Assembly: GCA_964601515.1 (NCBI GenBank)
Contig: CAZRNU010000103.1
Coordinates: 1 to 10,815, forward strand
Reading direction: 5' to 3'
Length of the DNA: 10,815 nt
Source: PWND01 sp964601515
GTDB lineage: Bacteria; Bacteroidota; Bacteroidia; Bacteroidales; UBA7960
Shown: piece after piece, positions 1 through 6,285 of the stretch
Numbering within the stretch: the stretch's first letter is position 1
How the letters are laid out: the number at the start of each line of letters is the position of its first letter
Made by a program: the position numbers and the translations under genes
Notes under the pieces: generated by a model
Told to the model about the DNA's origin: nothing
What the model saw: only the letters and a program-made list of their open reading frames with translations
Database searches by the model: none

Positions 1-1572
1 TTCACGGTTGCATTGTTATCGATGGTTATGTCGCTTTTTAGTGTTATAGGATTACCATTTTTACCCACTTACAACGATTTTCAGTTTAAAACAGACACTA
101 AGTTAAGCGACAAATCAGAATTAACATTCATTGGAATTGGAGCACTTGATCAGTTTACTTTAAACTTAAATGCAAACGAGACTGAAGATCAAAGATATAT
201 TCTAGATTATCTTCCGGTAAGTGAGCAATGGAATTATACAATTGGTGGAGTTTACAGGCGATTCAGAGATAACGGCTTTGACCGTGTTGTTTTAAGTAGA
301 AATATGCTTAGGAATTTTTCTTATAAATACCCTGGAAATGATGAGTCAAAACCAAAAAACTTTGATTATGAATCAGACGAAATTGAAAATAAAATACGAT
401 ACGAAAGAACTTTACAATCGGGGGTATACAGAATCACATACGGAGCAGGAGGAGAATATGCCAAGTACCTTAATTATACATATAGAGAAGTGTTTTTACA
501 AAACCAGCCTTTTACAATTGAAAATGATTCATATTTAGATTTGTTTAAATACAGTTTGTTTTCTCAAGTAACAAGGAATTTTTTTAAAGATAAGTTATCT
601 CTGTCTTTTGGCATACGTACAGATGCAAATAGCTACTCATCAAGTATGTCAAACCCATTAAAGCAACTTTCTCCACGCTTATCAGGATCTTATCAGTTAT
701 CTCAGGGGCTTGCACTAACAGCAAGTACAGGAAGATACTATCAAATGCCTGCCTATACAACCTTAGGATATAAAGATAGTGAAGGTGTTTTTAGAAACAA
801 AGAAAATAATCTTAGGTATATTGGAGTAGACCATTATGTTGGAGGTTTTGAATATTTACCGACAAACAATTCAAAAATAACAATTGAAGGATTTTACAAA
901 CAGTATCACTATTATCCATTTTCGGTTAAAGACCAGGTTCCTCTTGGCAGCAAGGCCATTGATTTCGGAATTTTCGGTGATGAAGAAGTAACATCAGATA
1001 GTCAGGGCAGATCGTATGGAGCTGAATTGTTATACAGAGAGCAAAGATTCAAAGGGTTAAACCTGATTTTGTCTTACACATTTGTAAAGAGCGAGTTTAA
1101 AGATAAAAACAATGTTTACATACCATCCGCATGGGATAGCCGACATATTATAAACCTTACTGCAACACAAAAATTACCCAGAAACTGGGATATAGGCGCT
1201 AAATGGAAATTTTCCGGAGGAGCACCCTACACTCCTTTTGACATTGAATACTCAGAACAAGTTGCAGCATGGGATGCACAAAGGCAAGGATATTTGGATT
1301 ATACCAGGTTTAATTCGGAACGACTTCCGGCATTTCATCAATTAGATATTAGAATTGACAAGCAGTTTTATTTCAGAACTTTCTCTCTTATGTTGTATCT
1401 TGATGTGCAAAATGTATATAACTTCCAATCGGAGTTACCACCTTCGCTGTTAAGGGTTGAAGGGTCGGCTCCTTATACAGATAATGATGGAATAATGAGA
1501 TATGAATTAAAAGAAGTAAGAAGTTATTCTGGAACGGTATTACCAAGTATAGGAATTATGTTTGAATTTTAA
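1..1572 (+). CDS. TonB-dependent outer-membrane receptor, C-terminal beta-barrel part (5' end outside window)
   Basis: The frame is open from the first base, so the gene begins upstream. The signal peptide, any carboxypeptidase-like N-terminal domain and the plug are not visible. The 523 residues seen form most of a 22-strand barrel. They include GLPFLPTYNDFQFK (residues 17-30 from the window edge), GGAPYTPFD (406-414), alternating aromatic/polar strands throughout, and a C-terminal FEF. A terminal aromatic residue is the usual signal for barrel insertion by the BAM complex. Family knowledge: such receptors import siderophores, vitamins, metals or glycans across the outer membrane using TonB-ExbBD energy. 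The substrate cannot be told from this part, and no SusD-like partner follows, which argues against a classical glycan system. The next gene starts 10 bases after the TAA, so the two are probably co-transcribed. The family call is secure; the substrate is unknown. Confidence 0.93.
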   Translation, partial: FTVALLSMVMSLFSVIGLPFLPTYNDFQFKTDTKLSDKSELTFIGIGALDQFTLNLNANETEDQRYILDYLPVSEQWNYTIGGVYRRFRDNGFDRVVLSRNMLRNFSYKYPGNDESKPKNFDYESDEIENKIRYERTLQSGVYRITYGAGGEYAKYLNYTYREVFLQNQPFTIENDSYLDLFKYSLFSQVTRNFFKDKLSLSFGIRTDANSYSSSMSNPLKQLSPRLSGSYQLSQGLALTASTGRYYQMPAYTTLGYKDSEGVFRNKENNLRYIGVDHYVGGFEYLPTNNSKITIEGFYKQYHYYPFSVKDQVPLGSKAIDFGIFGDEEVTSDSQGRSYGAELLYREQRFKGLNLILSYTFVKSEFKDKNNVYIPSAWDSRHIINLTATQKLPRNWDIGAKWKFSGGAPYTPFDIEYSEQVAAWDAQRQGYLDYTRFNSERLPAFHQLDIRIDKQFYFRTFSLMLYLDVQNVYNFQSELPPSLLRVEGSAPYTDNDGIMRYELKEVRSYSGTVLPSIGIMFEF

Positions 1573-1582
1573 GAAAAAAACT

Positions 1583-2350
1583 ATGAACAAACTGATATTA
1601 ATCGCTGTAATAATTGGTTATGCAATGATAACAGCATTTACAACAAATTCAAGTCCACAATCGAGATGGCTAAAAAGACAACAAGCTAAACAGCCGCCAA
1701 TATTATTAGAAACACTGTCTGATAATCTCGGCCACAAAATAACAATAGAGTTTAAAAGAGGTAAATCAATTAATTACCCATTAATGGCTTTCTGGATTGA
1801 AGACCTTGAAGGAAATTACATACAAACTTTATATGTAGCGCTGTCAATCGCCCAGGGATATTTTCGTCATGGAGATGCAAGCAGTGGAAGATGGCAGCCC
1901 GGACCTCTTCGCAGGCCTGCAGCCTTGCCATATTGGGGTCACAAAAGAGGCATCAAGGCAGCAGACGGATATTACATTCCAACACAAGATAATCCGATGC
2001 CGGATGCTGTAACAGGAGCAACTCCAACATCAAACTTTATTCTTTCTACAAAAACAGAGAATAAAGACATTACGAAGTTCAACATTATGATGGAAATTAA
2101 TCAGTCATGGGATTGGAATAATTACTGGCACAATAATAAATATCCTGATGATATAAATTACAAAACCTCCAGCCAACCGGCCTTGGTTTATCGAGCAACT
2201 ATAGATATAAACAAACTTCAACCTGAATACAAAATGGAAGTGATAGGTCATAGTCACTGGTCTGGAGCAAATGGAAAGCTATACGAGGATCTCAGTACAA
2301 TCACCAGTGCGCTGAATATTGTGGGAGAGGTAAAAATTCGGGTGGAATAG
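1583..2350 (+). CDS. Exported DUF2271-like protein with a flavinylation-type motif
   Basis: The protein has 255 residues from the ATG at 1583. An in-frame TTG at 1562 would add seven residues but overlaps the receptor gene, and the ATG places a typical signal peptide (hydrophobic residues about 4-19) at the N-terminus. From memory, the mature part matches the DUF2271 family of predicted periplasmic proteins. Its hallmarks are a block near residues 96-124 (GDASSGRWQPGP followed by RRPAALPYWGHKRG) and GHSHWSG at 222-228 near the C-terminus. Residues 141-150 read DAVTGATPTS, closely resembling the acceptor motif of FMN_bind proteins (NqrC/RnfG type), in which the Thr after GA is esterified to FMN by ApbE; here that would be Thr147. 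No ApbE or PepSY reductase gene is in the window. Tight linkage to the TonB receptor suggests a periplasmic redox or metal-uptake role. The family call is fairly sure; the function is inference. Confidence 0.75.
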   Translation: MNKLILIAVIIGYAMITAFTTNSSPQSRWLKRQQAKQPPILLETLSDNLGHKITIEFKRGKSINYPLMAFWIEDLEGNYIQTLYVALSIAQGYFRHGDASSGRWQPGPLRRPAALPYWGHKRGIKAADGYYIPTQDNPMPDAVTGATPTSNFILSTKTENKDITKFNIMMEINQSWDWNNYWHNNKYPDDINYKTSSQPALVYRATIDINKLQPEYKMEVIGHSHWSGANGKLYEDLSTITSALNIVGEVKIRVE

Positions 2351-2356
2351 AATAAT

Positions 2357-2389
2357 CAGGAGGGACAAGGCATTGCCTTGTCCCTCCTG
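2357..2389. terminator. Bidirectional hairpin between convergent genes
   Basis: This is a perfect inverted repeat with arms CAGGAGGGACAAGGCA (2357-2372) and TGCCTTGTCCCTCCTG (2374-2389), centred on 2373. It can fold as a 15-bp GC-rich stem with a 3-base loop. It lies 6 bases after the stop of the DUF2271-like gene and 8 bases beyond the end of the convergent VWA gene, so it can serve both transcripts. Neither side has a long T tract, so it may be a stabilising 3' hairpin as much as a true intrinsic terminator. Confidence 0.75.
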
Positions 2390-2397
2390 TATACAAA

Positions 2398-4281
2398 TTA
2401 TTCATTCATCGAAATTCTATTCAAATTCTGGGCAGTTCTAACCAAATTTATAAATTCGGCCCTGTATCCTTCATTGTCTTTCCCTTTTGCGCCAAGAGCC
2501 ATTTTTATTACATTATCATAAGAGGCTCTGGATTTAAATTCAGAATCTCTAAGCAGTAATCCGAATTCAGCCACTGCTGCTGCAAATCTGAAATCGTCAG
2601 ATGTTTTGCTAAGTTCGATAAGCTTTCCTTTTACAGGCAAATCAAACATTACACTTTTTTCGCCTTCAGGATCTTTGTATCTTGCCTTGATAGTTAATAA
2701 TTCAGCATTTAAGTTTGGAGTAGAACGCGAAGGTACTGCCTGATATTTGAGAGGATCAACTCCAGGAATATTTTCATCAGAACCGGCGGGAATAATTTCG
2801 TATAGCGCTGTAACACTATGCCCTGAGCCCATTTCTCCGGCATCTTTTGCGTCATTATTGAAATCTTCATCATTAAGACGACGATTTTCATAACCAATTA
2901 ATCTGTAAGCTTTAACTCTTTCAGGATTAAACTCAATTTGTAGTTTAACATCTTTGGCTATGGTAAATAAAGTTCCTGCAAATTCGCTAACCATAACTTT
3001 CCTAGCCTCCTGAATATTGTCTATATATGCATAGTTGCCATTGCCTTTGTTTGCAATTATTTCCAAGCGGTCATCTTTATAATTTCCCATTCCAAAACCA
3101 AGTACAGTAATAAAAACACCACTTTTCCGCTTATCTTCAACTAGTCTTTCCATTGATGCGTTGCTAGATTCTCCTACGTTGAAATCTCCGTCGGTAGCCA
3201 AAATAATGCGGTTATTACCCCCTTTAATAAAGTTTTTCTCAGCAACATCATAGGCCATTCTAAGAGCTTGTCCTCCGGCAGTAGAACCACCTGCCTGAAG
3301 CCCGTTTATTGCATTCAGAATTTTTTGTTTATTGCTTGCAGGAGTAGATTCAAGAAGAACTTCAGTTCTACTTGCATATACAACTATCGAAACCCTGTCT
3401 TGTGGCCTCAACTCCTCTACTAACATATTCATTGCAGTTTGTAGTAAAGGCAATTTGTTTGGCGAAAACATTGATCCTGAAACATCTATTAAAAAAACTA
3501 AATTAGAATGAGGCAGCTCAGATTTGTCAACTTCAATTCCTTTCAGCCCAACATGTAGGAGCTGAGTTTTGGAGTTCCAAGGACAGTCTGATAATTCAGC
3601 ATGCATTGCGAATGGGTGTTTCCCGGTTGGCTGTGCATAGTCATAGCTGAAATAGTTCAACATTTCCTCAATTCTAACAACATCTTTTTGTGGAAGAGAG
3701 CCAGAATTTAAAAATCTGCGAACATTAGAGTATGCAGCATTATCAACATCAATTGAGAAGGTTGATAAAGGGCTGTTATTAACATCTTTAAATCCGGTCT
3801 CGTTTATTGCACTATAAGATTCAGTGTTGAAATAATATTGGTCGTAATCGGCATAGACGTACGCTGTAGGAGCAGCTGTATAATGAGCACCGCCGTATGC
3901 TTTTTCTCTCGAAACCTTTGGTGATGATTCAACAGTATAAAAAACTTCATCGTACTCTTCCTTAACTATATCCACTATAACAACAGTAGAGGCTGTTTTA
4001 AGGACAACATCAATTTGCGTTTTTTTAGCAATTTCTATTTCTTGTGATTCACAATTATTGCATGAAAACACTAAGAATTTATCTCTAGCCGTAACCAAAA
4101 TCGAGTAATTCCCTTTTGAGTCGGATGTTGAGCTTCTTACAGTTCCTTTTACTGTGACTTTAGCTCCTGAAAGAGCTTTTCCTCCTTCGTCAGTGATAGT
4201 TCCATAGATTGTTCTAGTTTGCGAGAACGCAGAAGTGGTTATTAATAACAAACTCACTATCAGCAAAATTTTCTTTTTCAT
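2398..4281 (-). CDS. Exported von Willebrand factor A protein, YfbK-like, with carboxypeptidase-regulatory-like N-terminus
   Basis: The protein has 627 residues and starts with MKKK and a clear signal peptide, probably cleaved after Ser20 (SAFS/Q). Residues about 22-95 form a CarboxypepD_reg-like beta-sandwich (IYGTITDEGGKALSGAKVTV). After a Tyr-rich linker comes the N-terminal region typical of YfbK-like VWA proteins (STFSIDVDNAAYSNVRR at 173-189; IEEMLNYFSYDY at 204-215). The VWA domain spans about 260-440 with a complete metal-ion-dependent adhesion site: DVSGS at 266-270 (Asp266, Ser268, Ser270), Thr334, and Asp364 in ATDGDF. Residues about 450-627 match the YfbK C-terminal region (DUF3520). 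All MIDAS residues are intact, so divalent-metal-dependent ligand binding is expected; the ligand is unknown. It has no lipobox, so it is periplasmic or exported. It is divergent from the sigma-factor gene across 154 bases, which suggests shared control or that it is a sigma target (inference). Confidence 0.92.
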   Translation of the reverse strand: MKKKILLIVSLLLITTSAFSQTRTIYGTITDEGGKALSGAKVTVKGTVRSSTSDSKGNYSILVTARDKFLVFSCNNCESQEIEIAKKTQIDVVLKTASTVVIVDIVKEEYDEVFYTVESSPKVSREKAYGGAHYTAAPTAYVYADYDQYYFNTESYSAINETGFKDVNNSPLSTFSIDVDNAAYSNVRRFLNSGSLPQKDVVRIEEMLNYFSYDYAQPTGKHPFAMHAELSDCPWNSKTQLLHVGLKGIEVDKSELPHSNLVFLIDVSGSMFSPNKLPLLQTAMNMLVEELRPQDRVSIVVYASRTEVLLESTPASNKQKILNAINGLQAGGSTAGGQALRMAYDVAEKNFIKGGNNRIILATDGDFNVGESSNASMERLVEDKRKSGVFITVLGFGMGNYKDDRLEIIANKGNGNYAYIDNIQEARKVMVSEFAGTLFTIAKDVKLQIEFNPERVKAYRLIGYENRRLNDEDFNNDAKDAGEMGSGHSVTALYEIIPAGSDENIPGVDPLKYQAVPSRSTPNLNAELLTIKARYKDPEGEKSVMFDLPVKGKLIELSKTSDDFRFAAAVAEFGLLLRDSEFKSRASYDNVIKMALGAKGKDNEGYRAEFINLVRTAQNLNRISMNE

Positions 4282-4435
4282 AGCTTTAAATTTTAAGGGT
4301 TAAAAAAATAATTGTTTGACTAAGATTTTCTTTTTTTGATTAATTTCACAAACAGGATGCACACATTTTAATTATTCCATAAAAACTTTTGAATTTATTT
4401 TAAAAATATTTTTCAATCGATTGATTATCTGCTAA
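4282..4435. promoter_or_regulatory. Divergent intergenic region between VWA and sigma-factor genes
   Basis: This 154-base AT-rich spacer must hold the start signals for both divergent genes. I searched both strands for the Bacteroidota primary-sigma pattern (TTG, 17-23 bases, TAnnTTTG) and found no full match. The nearest are TTTTTTTG at 4331-4338 and AACTTTTG at 4384-4391, each with a mismatch in the TA and no properly spaced TTG. This is compatible with recognition by an alternative (ECF) sigma factor, but that is inference. A 12-base palindrome lies at its right end and is listed separately. Confidence 0.4.
4413..4424. promoter_or_regulatory. 12-base perfect palindrome upstream of the sigma-factor start
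   Basis: TCAATCGATTGA is self-complementary and ends 11 bases before the TTG start codon of the sigma-factor gene, over or beside the ribosome-binding region. It could be an operator half-site pair or a small structure affecting translation. A single 12-base palindrome in AT-rich DNA may also be chance. Confidence 0.25.
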
Positions 4436-5020
4436 TTGCGCTTATTTAAAAAAAATAAAAACCATTACTCAGATCAAGAATTGCTTGATGCCTATAGAGA
4501 AAATAGTGATCAGAAAGTTCTTGCTGATCTGTTTTCCCGATATACTCATATGATATATGGTGTATGTATGAAATATCTGCAAAACCAGGATGATGCTGCA
4601 GATGCTGTAATGAATATCTATGAAAAACTAGCTAATGAGATAAATAAACATAAAATACTTAAGTTTTCTACTTGGCTATATGTTTTAACAAAGAATCACT
4701 GCTTTATGGAATTGCGAAGCAGGAAAGCTGAAGAAAAAAAACACGATTTTTGGATAGAAGATCAACAATTTTTTATGGAATATGAAGACCTTTTGCATCC
4801 TATTGATGAAATTGATTTGCATACAGAACAATTAAGGCTTTGTATGGAACAACTGAAAAGAGAGCAAAGAGATTGTATAGAGCTTTTCTATTATAAAAAT
4901 AAATGCTATGTAGAAATATCTGAAATGCTAAAGATTGATGAAAAAAAGGTTAAAAGCTACTTGCAAAACGGAAAAAGAAACTTAAAAATATGTATGGATA
5001 AGGCAAATGAAAAAAACTAA
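4436..5020 (+). CDS. ECF-type sigma-70 family RNA polymerase sigma factor
   Basis: The protein has 194 residues, the usual size for an ECF sigma factor. Sigma region 2 spans about residues 27-94: ADLFSRYTHMIYGVCMKYL, then the core-binding and -10 recognition helices ending in KFSTWLYVLTKNHCFMELR. A short acidic linker leads to region 4 at about 133-187, with the helix-turn-helix YVEISEMLKIDEKKVKSYL (from residue 158) that contacts the -35 element. The start is a TTG. An in-frame TAA lies immediately upstream at 4433, and the first in-frame ATG falls inside region 2 near residue 39, so TTG gives the only complete domain. The 3' end overlaps the anti-sigma-like gene by 14 bases, indicating translational coupling. 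The protein should direct RNA polymerase to a small regulon, possibly including the divergent VWA gene (inference). Confidence 0.92.
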   Translation: MRLFKKNKNHYSDQELLDAYRENSDQKVLADLFSRYTHMIYGVCMKYLQNQDDAADAVMNIYEKLANEINKHKILKFSTWLYVLTKNHCFMELRSRKAEEKKHDFWIEDQQFFMEYEDLLHPIDEIDLHTEQLRLCMEQLKREQRDCIELFYYKNKCYVEISEMLKIDEKKVKSYLQNGKRNLKICMDKANEKN

Positions 5021-5345
5021 TAAACATATTATCCCATCTTTAAGAGAGTTTCTGAATTACATTAATAATAAAATGAGTTCAGAAAACAGAAACACTTTTG
5101 AAAAAATTCTTCAAAAAGATGCTTTTGCCGAAGATGCTATGGAGGGATTGTCAATTGCAGATCAAAAGAAACTAAAAAAAGATATTGATATAATTAATGC
5201 AAGAATAACCGGAAGCAAAAATAAATCATACAATATATATATAACAGGAATTGCTGCCGCAATAGGATTATTTATAATTACGTCATTAACATACCTGGCA
5301 ATAGACAGATTATCTAAGTCGAAAGATGAGTTTCAGCTTAGGTAA
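5007..5345 (+). CDS. Anti-sigma-like membrane protein, N-terminal part, ended by an in-frame TAA
   Basis: This 112-residue product starts at an ATG inside the last codons of the sigma-factor gene. A cytoplasmic N-terminus of about 72 residues (SLREFLNYINNKMS at 11-24, then charged helices with DAFAEDAMEGLS at 38-49) precedes one membrane segment at about 77-99. A short charged tail then ends at the TAA at 5343. There is no HxxxCxxC zinc-binding motif, so it is not a ZAS-type anti-sigma factor. The arrangement and N-terminus resemble the membrane protein that often follows ECF sigma factors in Bacteroidota, in which a periplasmic TonB C-terminal domain follows the membrane segment. Here that domain lies in the same frame beyond the stop, so this is probably a truncated half-gene. 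The truncated form could still bind the sigma factor at the membrane while lacking its periplasmic sensor. Confidence 0.7.
   Translation: MKKTNKHIIPSLREFLNYINNKMSSENRNTFEKILQKDAFAEDAMEGLSIADQKKLKKDIDIINARITGSKNKSYNIYITGIAAAIGLFIITSLTYLAIDRLSKSKDEFQLR
5343..5345 (+). other. In-frame TAA interrupting the anti-sigma/TonB-type gene
   Basis: The reading frame of the ATG at 5007 has this TAA as its only stop before 6027-6029. Read on, the frame stays open through a charged linker (AAA AAA GAC GAT GCT at 5346-5360) and joins the ATG at 5451 and the TonB C-terminal domain with no shift. Without this codon the gene would encode 339 residues. A single substitution such as GAA, CAA or AAA to TAA explains it. 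Other genes in the window end with TAA, so the codon is not reassigned in this organism. Confidence 0.85.
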
Positions 5346-5450
5346 AAAAAAGACGATGCTAAAGAGAGAGAAGAAGAACCAATAACGCTTGGGGAGGAAG
5401 ATGCAGATACAATATGTATAAAGAGAGAAAAACTAGCGACAGGAAGCGCA

Positions 5451-6029
5451 ATGGAAAGAGAAAAAAAATTAGCTCCAGCACCAGTTGTTGAATGTGACCA
5501 AGTTGCAGAAATCGATATAGAAAGAGATGAGGAGGAAATTGTTGAAGATCAATTGTTTTTTTCTGTTGAAGCAAATGCAGGTGGTGTTCCAACATCTGCA
5601 GTAATAGACACAGATAAAGTTGCCGAAGAAAAAACTGAAGTCAGCGCAATAGACATTGCACAAGAATCAGGAAAAGAAAGCAAATTATCACGACAATCAT
5701 TGCCAAAGAGCTATAAGAGTAAAGCCGGTTATTCAGCTCCCGAACCTGAGTTAGGAATGAATCATTACAATAAATATATTGAAGAAAATGCTATAATACC
5801 TGATTCAATAGATCTTGCTTCTGCAAGATTGATTATACGCTTTATCGTTAGCGAGAAAGGCGAAATTGAAAACATGGAAGTATTAAGAAGTCCTTCACCA
5901 ACTCTATCCATAATTGCATTAAAACTAATAAAAAATGGCCCAAAGTGGAACCCAGCAAAAATTAATGAAAAATTGATTGAAGAAGAGGTCATTTTAAACA
6001 TAAATTTTATGCAAAAAATTAAAAATTGA
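5451..6029 (+). pseudogene. TonB C-terminal domain part of the interrupted anti-sigma/TonB-type gene
   Basis: From the first ATG in the open segment this is 192 residues, but the frame is open from 5346. The first ~100 residues are a low-complexity, acidic, Lys/Glu-rich linker, as expected for a periplasm-spanning region. Residues about 105-188 match the TonB C-terminal domain: LIIRFIVSEKGEIENMEVL, then a helix with ALKLIKNGPKWNPAKI. The GP-W-PA pattern is typical of Bacteroidota TonB-like domains. On its own the fragment has no signal peptide or membrane segment, so if translated from 5451 it would stay in the cytoplasm and could not act as an energy transducer or periplasmic sensor. It makes sense only as the periplasmic end of the protein starting at 5007. 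It could be a remnant of a recent nonsense mutation, a readthrough product or the result of a sequence error. The conserved domain shows little sign of decay. Confidence 0.7.
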
Positions 6030-6125
6030 CTTTTTTAGGAAAATTTTGATTCATTTTTTCTTCATTTTACTAAATATTTTCTACTCAAAACTAATAAAAA
6101 ATCAACTTATTAACAACTCTATACT

Positions 6126-6172
6126 GCTGTTTTACAGCGTTTTGTAAAATTTTTAAAAAATATTTTACAAAA
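6126..6172. terminator. Small hairpin plus 11-bp AT-rich inverted repeat after the sigma operon
   Basis: Two structures sit side by side in the 256-base gap at 6030-6285. The first is GCTGT-TTT-ACAGC (6126-6138). The second is a perfect inverted repeat TTTTGTAAAAT (6140-6150) / ATTTTACAAAA (6162-6172) with an 11-base loop. The first hairpin followed by a T-rich stretch may end the sigma-operon transcript, about 100 bases after its stop. The second lies just upstream of the promoter candidate at 6181-6207 and could instead be an operator. The rest of 6030-6125 is AT-rich with nothing recognisable. Confidence 0.4.
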
Positions 6173-6180
6173 AATGTATT

Positions 6181-6207
6181 TTGTATATGTTTTCTTATTT
6201 ATATTTG
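6181..6207 (+). promoter_or_regulatory. Bacteroidota-type promoter candidate for the lipoprotein gene
   Basis: TATATTTG at 6200-6207 is an exact match to the Bacteroidota -7 element TAnnTTTG. A TTG at 6181-6183, within TTTTG, lies 16 bases upstream, one shorter than the usual 17-23 spacing. Transcription would begin near 6212, giving a leader of about 75 bases. The leader is A-rich just before the ATG at 6286, as is usual in this phylum in place of a Shine-Dalgarno sequence. Confidence 0.5.
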
Positions 6208-6285
6208 GTCTAAATTAAAATAGCGAATAAAAATCGTTTTTTAATTCAGATAATAACAAAGTAAAAACAAAAAAATTTAACAGAT

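Noticed and set aside
1..40. The first ~13 receptor residues do not resemble the Arg-rich segment I would expect before GLPFLPTYNDFQFK, hinting at an upstream frameshift.
   Set aside because: Only about 40 bases are available, the frame is open to the edge, and no other frame gives a convincing match.
5344..5351. Run of eight A directly after the T of the in-frame stop, as a possible programmed-slippage site.
   Set aside because: The segments before and after the stop are already in the same frame, so one slip on the A run would break the frame and would not bypass the TAA.
5359..5663. Minus-strand open frames rich in Leu/His/Phe opposite the anti-sigma/TonB linker.
   Set aside because: They are the antisense of a purine-rich, Lys/Glu-coding region and lack any motif or start context.
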